Shown in pieces: positions 29,188 to 37,558 of a stretch of DNA of 64,000 nucleotides (its first letter is position 1; every line of letters begins with the position of its first letter). The notes beneath the pieces are model-generated. The model was not told the origin of the DNA. It ran no database searches and worked only from the letters and a program-made list of their open reading frames with translations. The translations under genes and the position numbers were made by a program. Source of the stretch: Spelaeicoccus albus (GTDB lineage Bacteria > Actinomycetota > Actinomycetes > Actinomycetales > Brevibacteriaceae); assembly GCF_013409065.1 (NCBI RefSeq), contig NZ_JACBZP010000001.1, positions 930,001 to 994,000 of the forward strand, written 5' to 3'.

Positions 29188-29973
29188 ATGCCAGGCCGAC
29201 GTTCCCATACCGCGCGCGAAAAGATCGGGCCGGTGCGCTTCGGCATCCAGGCGTTTGGGGAAATCTGCATCACGCTCGGCATCATCTTGCTGTTGTTCGT
29301 CGCATGGCAGCTGTGGTGGACGGATATTGGCGCCAACAAGAACAACACCCGGCTGGCGCACTCGCTGGCCGAGAAGTGGCATCGTGATGGCACGCAGCCG
29401 GACGCCGCGGCTCCGCCCGTGCAAGACGACTCGGCGGGCAATCTCGGCAAGCTGCCGGCCGTCAAGGAGCCGGATTTCGCCACCGCATTCGGCATCATGT
29501 ATGTGCCCCGATTCGGCAACGATTACTATCGCACCATTGCCGAGGGGACCGCGTTGAATCCGGTTCTCGACGAAATGGGTCTGGGACACTACGAGGGCAC
29601 TGCCATGCCGGGCCGGCGCGGCAATTTCGCTGTTGCCGGGCACCGGACGACGTACGGAAAGCCGCTCAACAAGATCGCCGATCTGCATCCCGGCGATAAA
29701 ATCGTCGTCGAGACCAAGGCGGGCTGGTACACGTACACGTTCCGCAACTTCAACATTGTGTTGCCCGATCACGTGTCCGTGGTGGGCCCGGTGCCGGACG
29801 CCCCGACCATGAAGCCGACGGACCGGTTCATGACCTTGACGGCATGCAACCCGATGTATTCGGCGCGTGAACGGTATATCGCCTACGCCGTCCTCACGGG
29901 ATGGTCGTCGGCGTCGCACGGCCCGCCGAAGACCATTGCCGGCACTCCGGCGTATCGAAAGGCGCATTCGTAA
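29188..29973 (+). CDS. Class E sortase
   Basis: Membrane-anchored transpeptidase of 261 residues, expected to attach LAXTG-type substrates to the cell wall or polymerise pilins. One N-terminal membrane helix (about 25-45, CITLGIILLLFVAWQLWW). Catalytic His in VAGHRTTYG, Cys in TLTACNP and Arg in ARERYIAYA are all present, and the TLTAC form is typical of class E. ATG 29188 has AGGGGAA; an in-frame GTG at 29161 lies in the tandem repeats. No obvious sorting-signal substrate is encoded in the window. Confidence 0.92.
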   Translation: MPGRRSHTAREKIGPVRFGIQAFGEICITLGIILLLFVAWQLWWTDIGANKNNTRLAHSLAEKWHRDGTQPDAAAPPVQDDSAGNLGKLPAVKEPDFATAFGIMYVPRFGNDYYRTIAEGTALNPVLDEMGLGHYEGTAMPGRRGNFAVAGHRTTYGKPLNKIADLHPGDKIVVETKAGWYTYTFRNFNIVLPDHVSVVGPVPDAPTMKPTDRFMTLTACNPMYSARERYIAYAVLTGWSSASHGPPKTIAGTPAYRKAHS

Positions 29974-30137
29974 TGTACGCATGGATCTGGCGGCGTCTGC
30001 CGGGCCCCTGGCCCGCCCGGCTGCTCATCAGCCTGGCGCTGATTGCGGCTGCCGTATTCGTCTTGATGCAATGGGTATTTCCGGCCATCGCCCCCTATAT
30101 GCCGTTCAACGGCGGAACCGTAAGGACATCGCAATGA
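29973..30137 (+). CDS. Small membrane protein between sortase E and glutamine amidotransferase
   Basis: 54 residues: MYAWIWRRLPGPWPARLLIS, then one hydrophobic helix (LALIAAAVFVLMQWVFPAIA) and a short polar tail. It starts with TAATG overlap on the sortase stop and ends with ATGA overlap on the next gene, which supports real translation. Proteins of this type are widely seen at this position in Micrococcales. Function unknown. Confidence 0.8.
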   Translation: MYAWIWRRLPGPWPARLLISLALIAAAVFVLMQWVFPAIAPYMPFNGGTVRTSQ

Positions 30138-30799
30138 CAGCCACCGACCGGCCGCGGATTCTCGTCGTCGACAACTACGACAGCTTCGTCTACACCCTTG
30201 TCGGATATTTACGCCAACTCGGGGCGCGCGCCGAGGTCGTGCGCAATGACGTGTGGTCGGCGCATGCGATTCCGGGCCGGCTGGACGGGGTGGACGGCGT
30301 CCTGCTCTCACCGGGCCCCGGCACCCCGGCGGACGCCGGCATCTGCGCGCCGGTGATCGAATACTGCGCGCGGGCCGGACTGCCGATGCTGGGCGTCTGC
30401 TTGGGTCACCAAGTGCTTGCCGAAGTGTACGGCGGCACGGTAGCGCACGCCGAACAGCTGATGCACGGTAAGACCAGCATGATCACGCACGGCGGGACAG
30501 GCGTGTTCGCCGGCCTCCCCAGCGAGCTCGAAGCGACGCGCTATCACTCGTTGTCCGTCGTCCCGGGGACCGTCGATTCCGACCAGCTGGAGGTCACGGC
30601 GCAGACGTCCGATGGAGTCATCATGGGCCTCGAGCACCGTCATGCTCCGCTTTTCGGCGTCCAATTTCACCCGGAGTCGGTGCTGACGAACGGCGGCTAT
30701 CGGCTGTTGGCCAACTGGTTGGCGCTCGCCGGCGGCGACGACCCGGAAAAGGCGTCGGCCGGATTGAAGCCGTTGGTGTCGGCCTCCGTAGCCGACTAA
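30134..30799 (+). CDS. Class I glutamine amidotransferase (PabA/TrpG type)
   Basis: 221 residues; supplies ammonia from glutamine to a partner synthase for anthranilate or p-aminobenzoate. The nucleophile is in GVCLGHQ (about C88), with His and Glu in QFHPESVLT. No partner component I gene lies nearby. It corresponds to Rv0013 (annotated trpG/pabA) in the same syntenic block, so the pathway assignment stays open. It starts with a 4-bp overlap on the small membrane protein. Confidence 0.88.
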   Translation: MTATDRPRILVVDNYDSFVYTLVGYLRQLGARAEVVRNDVWSAHAIPGRLDGVDGVLLSPGPGTPADAGICAPVIEYCARAGLPMLGVCLGHQVLAEVYGGTVAHAEQLMHGKTSMITHGGTGVFAGLPSELEATRYHSLSVVPGTVDSDQLEVTAQTSDGVIMGLEHRHAPLFGVQFHPESVLTNGGYRLLANWLALAGGDDPEKASAGLKPLVSASVAD

Positions 30800-30820
30800 C
30801 CGCTCACCCGCACCCGAATC

Positions 30821-30890
30821 GCAAAACGCGGCGGCGCGTCGGGAACGCGCCGTCAGAACGGCGCGTTCCCGACGGCGCGCCGCGTTTTGC
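30821..30890. repeat. Palindromic repeat family, copy 2
   Basis: Arms GCAAAACGCGGCG...GTCGGGAACGCGCCGT and complement, loop CAGA. Relative to copy 1 the C/G at arm position 11 and the A-T at position 21 are changed on both arms, keeping the pairing. It ends 2 bp from the pknB stop codon, which places it as the operon terminator; it is also 21 bp after the amidotransferase stop on the other strand. Confidence 0.9.
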
Positions 30891-30892
30891 AG

Positions 30893-32851
30893 TTACTCTC
30901 CGTCGCCCTTGCCGCCATCGTCCGGTGGCGACGTGGTGGCTGGGTCGGTTGGGCTCTCGGTGGGCGACGTCGTCGGGCTCTCGGTGGGCGATTCCGTCGG
31001 TGAATTGGTCGGACTGTTCGTCGGTTTCTCAGGCGGTACTGCGACAGTGATGGTGATCGTCGAATGCTGCGGGACCGCTTCACCTTGCGACGTGCTTTGC
31101 TTGACGACCGTGCCGGCCGGGTACTTGTCCGGATCGCTGACGCGGGTGGTGACGTCGCAGGAAAGCTGGTAATCGCTGCTCTCAAGGATGTGGCATGCGT
31201 GCTTCTTCTTTTCTCCGACGACTCCCGGCACCCGAACTTGACCGTTCGAGAGCACCAGATCGACTGTCGAACCGCCATCGACCTTCTTCCCGGCACGAGG
31301 ATTCGACCGGAGCACCTTGCCCTTCTCCAGGCTCGGGCTGTAATCCTCGGAATCCGAACCGGCGACCAAATTGCTCTGTTCCAGCAGCTGGCGCGCATAC
31401 GTCTCGGTTTGGCCGTCGACATCGGGCACCGTGACGCTCTTCGGTCCGGACGAGACGACAAGGGTGATCACGTCGCCGCGGTGGACAATCGTCTTCGGCT
31501 TCGGTTTCGTGGCAATGACGGTGCCCTTGGGGACGCTCTTGTCCTTCTTTTTGGTCTCCTTGACCTTCAAGTGACGCCCAGTGAGAATCGACTTGGCTTG
31601 ATCGGCGTCGATGTTCGTCACGTTGTCGAGCTTGAACCCGGGCGGCTGCTCGGGCTTCTGCAACGTGTAGACGTAGTAGCCGAGTCCGCCGAGCACCAGC
31701 ACCAGCAGGATCGACAGGAACCAGATCCACCCCTTGGCGCTCTTGTGCTTTTTCGGCGGTTCCTCGTCGTCACCGTCGGAGACCGGCGTTTCGGCGGTGG
31801 ACGGCGAGTCTCCGGCGAACGCAGCCACGCCCGTCGCCTCCGCGACGTCGGCACGATGCGACGGCGTGTGCGTCTGCTGAACCGTCGTGGCGGCCGTTTG
31901 CGCGCCCATGGCCTGCGTCATGGCCTCGGTGGGTGCGGGCGCGGCTGCGCCCATGACGGTTGTGGAGTCGTCGTCGGGCCCGTCAATACTCAAGGGACGC
32001 CCGCCCTGCGCGGCCAGCAGATCGGCGCGGAAGGTGCCGGCGTCCTGATATCTGTCGCCGCGTTCCTTGGCCAGCGCATGCATGAGCACCCGGTCGATCG
32101 CGGGCGGCACGTCGTCGTTGTGCACGCTCGGCGCGTCCGGCTCTTCACGCACATGCTGGTAGGCCACGGCCACCGGAGAATCACCGACGAACGGCGGGCG
32201 GCCGGTCAACAACTCGAAGAGCAGGCACGCTGCCGAATACAGGTCGCTGCGCGCATCGACGACCTCGCCGCGAGCCTGCTCCGGCGACAAATATTGCGCG
32301 GTTCCGACGACTGCGGACGTTTGAGTCATGGTGGCCGACGTGTCGGCCAGTGCGCGAGCAATGCCGAAGTCCATCACCTTGACATCGTCGGACGGCGTGA
32401 TCATCACGTTGCCGGGTTTGATGTCGCGGTGCACGATGCCGGCCCGGTGGCTGTATTGCAGGGCCGAGAGCACGCCGGCTGCGGCGTGCACGGCCTGATC
32501 GACCGGCAGCTGTCCCTCGCTCTTGAGCAGATCGCGCAGCGTGTGCCCGCGTACGTACTCCATGACGATGAACGGTACGTGCACTTCGCCGCCGCCCGAC
32601 TCGTGTAATACTTCTTCGCCGGAATCGTAGACCGCGACGATCGAGGGGTGGTTCAATGCGGCGGCGGACTGGGCCTCGCGGCGCAGCCTGGCCTGGAACG
32701 ACGGGTCGCGGGCCAAATCGCTGCGCAAGAGTTTGATGGCGATCGACCGGCCAAGGCGGGTGTCGAGCCCTTCATGGACCTCGGCCATTCCCCCGCGGCC
32801 GAGGAGGGCGCGAACCTCGTAGCGTCCGGCCAGAATGCGGCGGTCACTCAT
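30893..32851 (-). CDS. pknB: Serine/threonine protein kinase PknB with three PASTA domains
   Basis: 652-residue receptor kinase that senses muropeptides or lipid II and controls growth. The N-terminal kinase has glycine loop LGRGGMAEV, lysine in SIAIKLL, HRDIKPGN, DFGIA and a TQTSAVVGTAQY activation loop with phosphorylatable Thr. One membrane helix near residue 375-400 (WIWFLSILLVLVLGGLGYYV) precedes three PASTA modules. The C-terminus is a Thr/Ser/Pro/Glu tail of repeated NSPTESP units (about 45 residues), probably disordered or glycosylated. Its start overlaps the pknA stop by 4 bp. Confidence 0.96.
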   Translation of the reverse strand: MSDRRILAGRYEVRALLGRGGMAEVHEGLDTRLGRSIAIKLLRSDLARDPSFQARLRREAQSAAALNHPSIVAVYDSGEEVLHESGGGEVHVPFIVMEYVRGHTLRDLLKSEGQLPVDQAVHAAAGVLSALQYSHRAGIVHRDIKPGNVMITPSDDVKVMDFGIARALADTSATMTQTSAVVGTAQYLSPEQARGEVVDARSDLYSAACLLFELLTGRPPFVGDSPVAVAYQHVREEPDAPSVHNDDVPPAIDRVLMHALAKERGDRYQDAGTFRADLLAAQGGRPLSIDGPDDDSTTVMGAAAPAPTEAMTQAMGAQTAATTVQQTHTPSHRADVAEATGVAAFAGDSPSTAETPVSDGDDEEPPKKHKSAKGWIWFLSILLVLVLGGLGYYVYTLQKPEQPPGFKLDNVTNIDADQAKSILTGRHLKVKETKKKDKSVPKGTVIATKPKPKTIVHRGDVITLVVSSGPKSVTVPDVDGQTETYARQLLEQSNLVAGSDSEDYSPSLEKGKVLRSNPRAGKKVDGGSTVDLVLSNGQVRVPGVVGEKKKHACHILESSDYQLSCDVTTRVSDPDKYPAGTVVKQSTSQGEAVPQHSTITITVAVPPEKPTNSPTNSPTESPTESPTTSPTESPTDPATTSPPDDGGKGDGE

Positions 32852-34665
32852 GGGGCCTCACCACTTTGCCCGCTGGTCGGAACGTCAGCGGCGCCGGAAT
32901 CATCGGAGTTGGTGTTCTGGTTGGGTTCCGGCGAGGCGTCCTGGTCGGAGTCGTCTTGATCGGCGTCCGTCCCGCCGGACTTGCCCGTGTCGGAGTTCCC
33001 GGTGTCGGACTTGCCCGAATCGCCCGAATCGGACTTGCCCGTGTCGGAGTTCCCGGTATCCGACTTGCCCGAATCGGACGTGTCCGAATCGGGACTGCTG
33101 GTATCGGAGGAGCCCTCATCGCCGGATGTGCTTGGCGCACTCGGCGCGGTCGTGCTCGAGCCGGACGAGTCCTCGTCGCTTGGCCGACTGGTCTTGGCGG
33201 GGCCCTTCGACACCGCCATCGTGACGGTGGCGCCTTCGTCGAACGTGTAGCCGTTGCTACCCGGGCTGACCCGTACGACGGTGCCGGATTCGCTCGACGA
33301 CGTGACCTCGATGAAATGGGCTCCCAAACCGAGCGATTGCAACGACGTTCGGGCATCGGACGAGCTTTGGCCGATGTAGTCGTCCGGGTCGATCGTCACG
33401 GTCTGCGGCGAGCTGCTCGGCGAGTTCGTCGGCCCGGTCGAGGACGGGGCCGAGGACGACGGCGTGTCGGTCGGCGCCGCACTTCCGGCCGGATCCTTGA
33501 ACACCGTGGCCATCAGGACGAACACGATGATAGCCAGCGCAATGACGATGCCGATGATGATCCCGGCAATCCTGCCGCCGCGGCCGGACTTCTCCGCATC
33601 GTCCCGCGTCGTGCCGTCGGCGCCCGCCACAGCAGCGGCCCCCGCGCCGGCGCCGTCGGCTGCTCGGGAACGGCGGCGCTCGCCGACGACGGGCATTTGC
33701 GCCGTATCGCTGGTCGGGCGCGGCTGAGGGCTCACGGTGGTTGCTATTGATGTCGGAGCCGAGCCGCTCGTGATGGGGCTCGCGACGGTCGGGGCGTCCG
33801 AGCCGGCCTGGGCCATCTCGGGGACGGCGTATTCTGCGGCCGCGACATCATGGCGGCGAAGAGCGTCGGCCGCCAGAGAAAGATGATAGGCGTCCTTGGG
33901 ACGTTCGGCCGGGTTCTTGCGCAGCAGCGTGGCAATGAGGGCACGCACCGGTTCCGGCACATTGGCAGGCAGTTCCGGTGCCGGTTCGTTGACCTGTTTC
34001 ATGGCGATGGCGACTTGTGTGTCGCCGCTGAACGGGCGCTCGCCGGCCAAGGCTTCGTAACCGATGATCCCCAGCGCGTACACGTCGCTGGACGGAGCAG
34101 CCGTCTTCCCGGTTGCCTGCTCGGGGGCCAGATACTGCGCCGTGCCCATGACCTGCCCGGTCTTCGTCAGCGGCACCTGGTTGGTCACCCGGGCAATGCC
34201 GAAGTCGGTGAGTTTGACCCGTTCGTCCGGGGTCACCAGGATATTGCCCGGCTTGACGTCGCGATGCACCACGCCCGCGGAATGCGCGGCATGCAACGCC
34301 AGTGCTGCCTGCGAGAGGTACGAAAGCGTCCGATCGGTGCTGAGCACTTTTTCGCGCTCGAGAATGTCCGACAGCGGCTTGCCCGGCACATACTCCATGA
34401 CCAGGTACGGCGACTCGTTGTCTTCGCCGAAGTCGAACACATTGGCAATGCCGGGGTTCGACAGCGACCCCATATTGCGCGCTTCGGCGCGGAAACGCTC
34501 CAAGAACGTCGGATCGGCCGCGTACTCCTCTTTGAGGATCTTGACGGCCACAACCCGGTCGAGCGACATGTCGTCGGCCTTCCAGACCTCGCCCATGCCG
34601 CCGATCGCAATCCGGTCGGTCAGCTTGTAGCGCCCGCTCAGCACGACACCGCTTGACGGCCTCAT
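32848..34665 (-). CDS. pknA: Serine/threonine protein kinase PknA with one PASTA domain and repetitive tail
   Basis: 605 residues. Kinase motifs: IGGMGEV, VAVKILK, HRDVKPGN, DFGIA, TKTGQVMGTAQY. A membrane helix is near 365-390 (IAGIIIGIVIALAIIVFVLM). A single PASTA-like module follows, then a tail of about 110 residues with repeats of DSGKSDTGNSDTGKSD. M. tuberculosis PknA lacks a PASTA domain and such a tail, so the ectodomain is a lineage feature. It lies between pbpA and pknB with 4-bp overlaps on both sides. Confidence 0.95.
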   Translation of the reverse strand: MRPSSGVVLSGRYKLTDRIAIGGMGEVWKADDMSLDRVVAVKILKEEYAADPTFLERFRAEARNMGSLSNPGIANVFDFGEDNESPYLVMEYVPGKPLSDILEREKVLSTDRTLSYLSQAALALHAAHSAGVVHRDVKPGNILVTPDERVKLTDFGIARVTNQVPLTKTGQVMGTAQYLAPEQATGKTAAPSSDVYALGIIGYEALAGERPFSGDTQVAIAMKQVNEPAPELPANVPEPVRALIATLLRKNPAERPKDAYHLSLAADALRRHDVAAAEYAVPEMAQAGSDAPTVASPITSGSAPTSIATTVSPQPRPTSDTAQMPVVGERRRSRAADGAGAGAAAVAGADGTTRDDAEKSGRGGRIAGIIIGIVIALAIIVFVLMATVFKDPAGSAAPTDTPSSSAPSSTGPTNSPSSSPQTVTIDPDDYIGQSSSDARTSLQSLGLGAHFIEVTSSSESGTVVRVSPGSNGYTFDEGATVTMAVSKGPAKTSRPSDEDSSGSSTTAPSAPSTSGDEGSSDTSSPDSDTSDSGKSDTGNSDTGKSDSGDSGKSDTGNSDTGKSGGTDADQDDSDQDASPEPNQNTNSDDSGAADVPTSGQSGEAP

Positions 34666-36131
34666 GAATTCAACACCGCCTTGGTGATGGCTGTCGCGAC
34701 GGGCCCTGCCGTGCGGGCGCCGGTCGACTCGCTCCCGGCGCTACCGCCGTGTTCGACGACGACCGCGACAGCTACCTTCGGGTCGTCCGCCGGTGCAAAC
34801 GAAGTGAACCATGCGTGCGGGGCCGCGCCGGCGACGTTTTGCGCCGTCCCGGTCTTTGCCGCCACCTTCACGCCTGGGATCTGCGCCACGGTGGCGGTGC
34901 CGTTTTGCACCACTGCCTCCATCATGTCGGTCATCTCCGAAGCGGTGTTCTCGGAGATCGGATTGCCGTAAACCTGCGGGGACGGCCGCTGCAGCACGTC
35001 GAGCGAATTCGACGAGCGCACAGTTTTCACCAGATTGGGGACCATCTCGGTTCCATTATTGGCGATCGCCGCCGCGACCATGCACATTTCCATCGGCGTC
35101 GCCTTCACATCGAACTGGCCGATTGACGACTGGGCGAGCTGAGCCTCATTGAGGTCGTCCGGGAATGTGCTGGGGGTGACGGGCATCGGCACGTCGATAT
35201 TGTCCTCAAAGCCGAACTTCTGCGCCTGCTTCCGGACGGCGTCCGCGCCCAGATCCATGCCCAGCGAAGCGAAAGCCGTATTGCACGAGATGGCGAGCGC
35301 ATGCGTGAGGGACACCTTGTCGCCGGCGCCGCACGCCTGCCGGTTGTCATTGCGCAATTGAGTGGACGTGTGCGGCAGCGTGATGGATGCCGGCCCCGGA
35401 AGCGTGGAATCCGGAGTGTAGTTGCCCGATTCGAGCGCGGCCGACGCCACAATCATCTTGAACGTCGAACCCGGCGGATACAGGTTGCCGGCGATGGCGC
35501 GGTTGTACATCGGCTTGTTCTCGTCGGCTATCAACGCGTCGTAGGCGTTGGTGGCCGCCTTGGTGTCGTGCGTGGCCACCTTGTTCGGGTCCCAGCCCGG
35601 TTTCGAGACCATCGCCAAGATCGCCCCCGTCTTGGGGTCCATGGCCACTGCCGCGCCCTTTTGATTGCCCAACGCGTCCCAGGCCGCCTTTTGGGCCTTC
35701 GGATTGATGGTGAGCGACACGGCGGCCCCGGCCGGCTGCGTACCCGTGACGAGTGACGACAGTTTGTGGAAGAACAGCGAATCGGCAGTACCCGACAGCC
35801 GCGCATTCTCGGCAAGCTCCAGACCGGTCGGCTTTCCGATCACCGAATAGACGCCCGTGATGGCCGAATACATTTCCGGGTCGATGCCGTTGCCGCCGTA
35901 CTTGCGGAGATATTTGTAGTTGTCGTGGCTCGGGACCGACTGCGCGATCGGCGTGCCGTCGACAAGGATCGGTCCGCGGTCGCGGCCGAGTTCCTTGTAC
36001 AGGGTCCGCGAGTTGAACTTGCTGGCCTGGAGTTTCGGGGCGTCGAAATACTGCGTGTAGGTCGTCGATGCCAGTAGTACCGCGAACAGCACGAACGTGA
36101 CGACTGCGATATGCCGTAACTGCTTGTTCAT
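34662..36131 (-). CDS. pbpA: Class B penicillin-binding protein PbpA
   Basis: 489-residue transpeptidase, membrane-anchored by an N-terminal helix (IAVVTFVLFAVLLASTTYT). The three catalytic motifs are STFK (in PPGSTFKMI), SCN (in AISCNTAF) and KTG (in AAKTGTAQN). It cross-links peptidoglycan together with the SEDS polymerase RodA encoded just upstream (4-bp overlap). It is about the size of mycobacterial PbpA. Confidence 0.95.
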   Translation of the reverse strand: MNKQLRHIAVVTFVLFAVLLASTTYTQYFDAPKLQASKFNSRTLYKELGRDRGPILVDGTPIAQSVPSHDNYKYLRKYGGNGIDPEMYSAITGVYSVIGKPTGLELAENARLSGTADSLFFHKLSSLVTGTQPAGAAVSLTINPKAQKAAWDALGNQKGAAVAMDPKTGAILAMVSKPGWDPNKVATHDTKAATNAYDALIADENKPMYNRAIAGNLYPPGSTFKMIVASAALESGNYTPDSTLPGPASITLPHTSTQLRNDNRQACGAGDKVSLTHALAISCNTAFASLGMDLGADAVRKQAQKFGFEDNIDVPMPVTPSTFPDDLNEAQLAQSSIGQFDVKATPMEMCMVAAAIANNGTEMVPNLVKTVRSSNSLDVLQRPSPQVYGNPISENTASEMTDMMEAVVQNGTATVAQIPGVKVAAKTGTAQNVAGAAPHAWFTSFAPADDPKVAVAVVVEHGGSAGSESTGARTAGPVATAITKAVLNS

Positions 36132-37558
36132 TGGGCCACCGCCTCCGTGGGTCCGGATCCGTCTCGTTTACGCGACCGTTCGTCGTCCGGCAGCACCGAC
36201 AACACGCCGGTGGCGAACTCGTCGAGCGGACGGCGCGCGTTGTCGGAAATGCGTAAGAGCAACGCCACGATGATCCAGTTGGCGAGCAGCGACGAGCCGC
36301 CCGCCGCAAGGAACGGCGTCGTCAGCCCGGTCAGCGGGATGACGCGGGTGACGCCGCCGACCACAATGAAGCACTGCAGCCCGATAGTGAAGCACAGGCC
36401 CGCCGAGAGAAGTTTGCCGAAGCCGTCCCGGACGGCAATGGCGACCCTGATGCCGCGCTCGACGAAGATCACGTACACCAGCAGGATCGCGAACAAGCCG
36501 ACAAGGCCGAGCTCTTCGCCGAGGGACGTGATGATGAAGTCGGAATCGGCATGCGGGACTATATCGGGCCGTCCGAGCCCGAGGCCCGTCCCGGTCAGTC
36601 CGCCGTTGGCAAGCCCGAACAGCCCTTGGACGAGCTGATAACTGCCGCCGTATTCCTGGTTGTAGACGGACGGGTCGAGCGCGTGGATCCAGATGTTCAA
36701 TCGTTGGCCCACGTGTGAGATGAACATGCCGGCCAGGACGGCGCCGCCGGCGAACAGGATCAAGCCGATGATTATCCAACTGATCCGCTCGGTGGCGACG
36801 TACAGCATGGCGACGAACAGGCCGAAGAACAACAGTGACGTGCCGAGGTCGCGCTGGAACACGAGCACGCCGAGGCTGGCCAGCCAGGCGATGACGAGCG
36901 GTGCCATATCGCGGATCCGCGGCAGTTGCAGGCCCAGTACCTTGGGGCCGGCCAGGCTCAGGGCGTCGCGATTCGACACCAGGTACCCGGCGAAGAAGAA
37001 CGCAAGCAGCAGCTTGGCGATCTCGCCGGGCTGGAACGACATCGGACCGACGTGGATCCAAATGCGAGCGCCGTTGATCGTGGTGCCGATTCCCGGGGCC
37101 AACGGCAGCAGCAGCATGAGGATGCCGGCGAGTCCGCTCACATACGTGTAGCGACGCAGCAGACGGTGGTCCTTGAGCAGGATGACTATGACTGCCAGGA
37201 CGACGAGGCCCAACGATGTCCAAATCAACTGTTTGGTGGCGACCGAGGCCATCCCGGTGCGGTGCTCGGCCAAGTCGAGCCGGTAGATCATGGCCAGGCC
37301 GATGCCGTTGAGAAACACGGCGATCGGGAGGATGACCGGATCGGCGTATTTGGCCCGGATCCGGACGACGATGTGCCCGAACGCGGCAAGGACGAACAGC
37401 CAGCCGGAGTACACGTACACATTGGGCGGCAGTTCGCCTTTGACGCCGAGGCCGACAAGGCAATACGCGGCAATCGACACGATGAGGGCCAGGATCAGCA
37501 GCCACGCCTCGATCCCGCGGCGGGTCTTGAGTTTGGGCAATCCTGCGGTGGAGCTCAC
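36128..37558 (-). CDS. rodA: SEDS peptidoglycan glycosyltransferase RodA/FtsW
   Basis: 476-residue polytopic membrane protein with about 12 helices, which polymerises lipid II. SEDS motifs such as the periplasmic-loop region GGTGLGLG-like LTGTGLGLGRPD and the C-terminal PLTGLTTPFLAAGGSSLLANW are conserved. GTG start overlaps the pstP stop. The position between pstP and pbpA identifies it as RodA of the elongasome operon. Confidence 0.95.
   Translation of the reverse strand: MSSTAGLPKLKTRRGIEAWLLILALIVSIAAYCLVGLGVKGELPPNVYVYSGWLFVLAAFGHIVVRIRAKYADPVILPIAVFLNGIGLAMIYRLDLAEHRTGMASVATKQLIWTSLGLVVLAVIVILLKDHRLLRRYTYVSGLAGILMLLLPLAPGIGTTINGARIWIHVGPMSFQPGEIAKLLLAFFFAGYLVSNRDALSLAGPKVLGLQLPRIRDMAPLVIAWLASLGVLVFQRDLGTSLLFFGLFVAMLYVATERISWIIIGLILFAGGAVLAGMFISHVGQRLNIWIHALDPSVYNQEYGGSYQLVQGLFGLANGGLTGTGLGLGRPDIVPHADSDFIITSLGEELGLVGLFAILLVYVIFVERGIRVAIAVRDGFGKLLSAGLCFTIGLQCFIVVGGVTRVIPLTGLTTPFLAAGGSSLLANWIIVALLLRISDNARRPLDEFATGVLSVLPDDERSRKRDGSGPTEAVAQ

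Noticed and set aside
31064-32608. 514-residue plus-strand frame opposite pknB
   Set aside because: Shadow; the pknB kinase and PASTA motifs are unambiguous.
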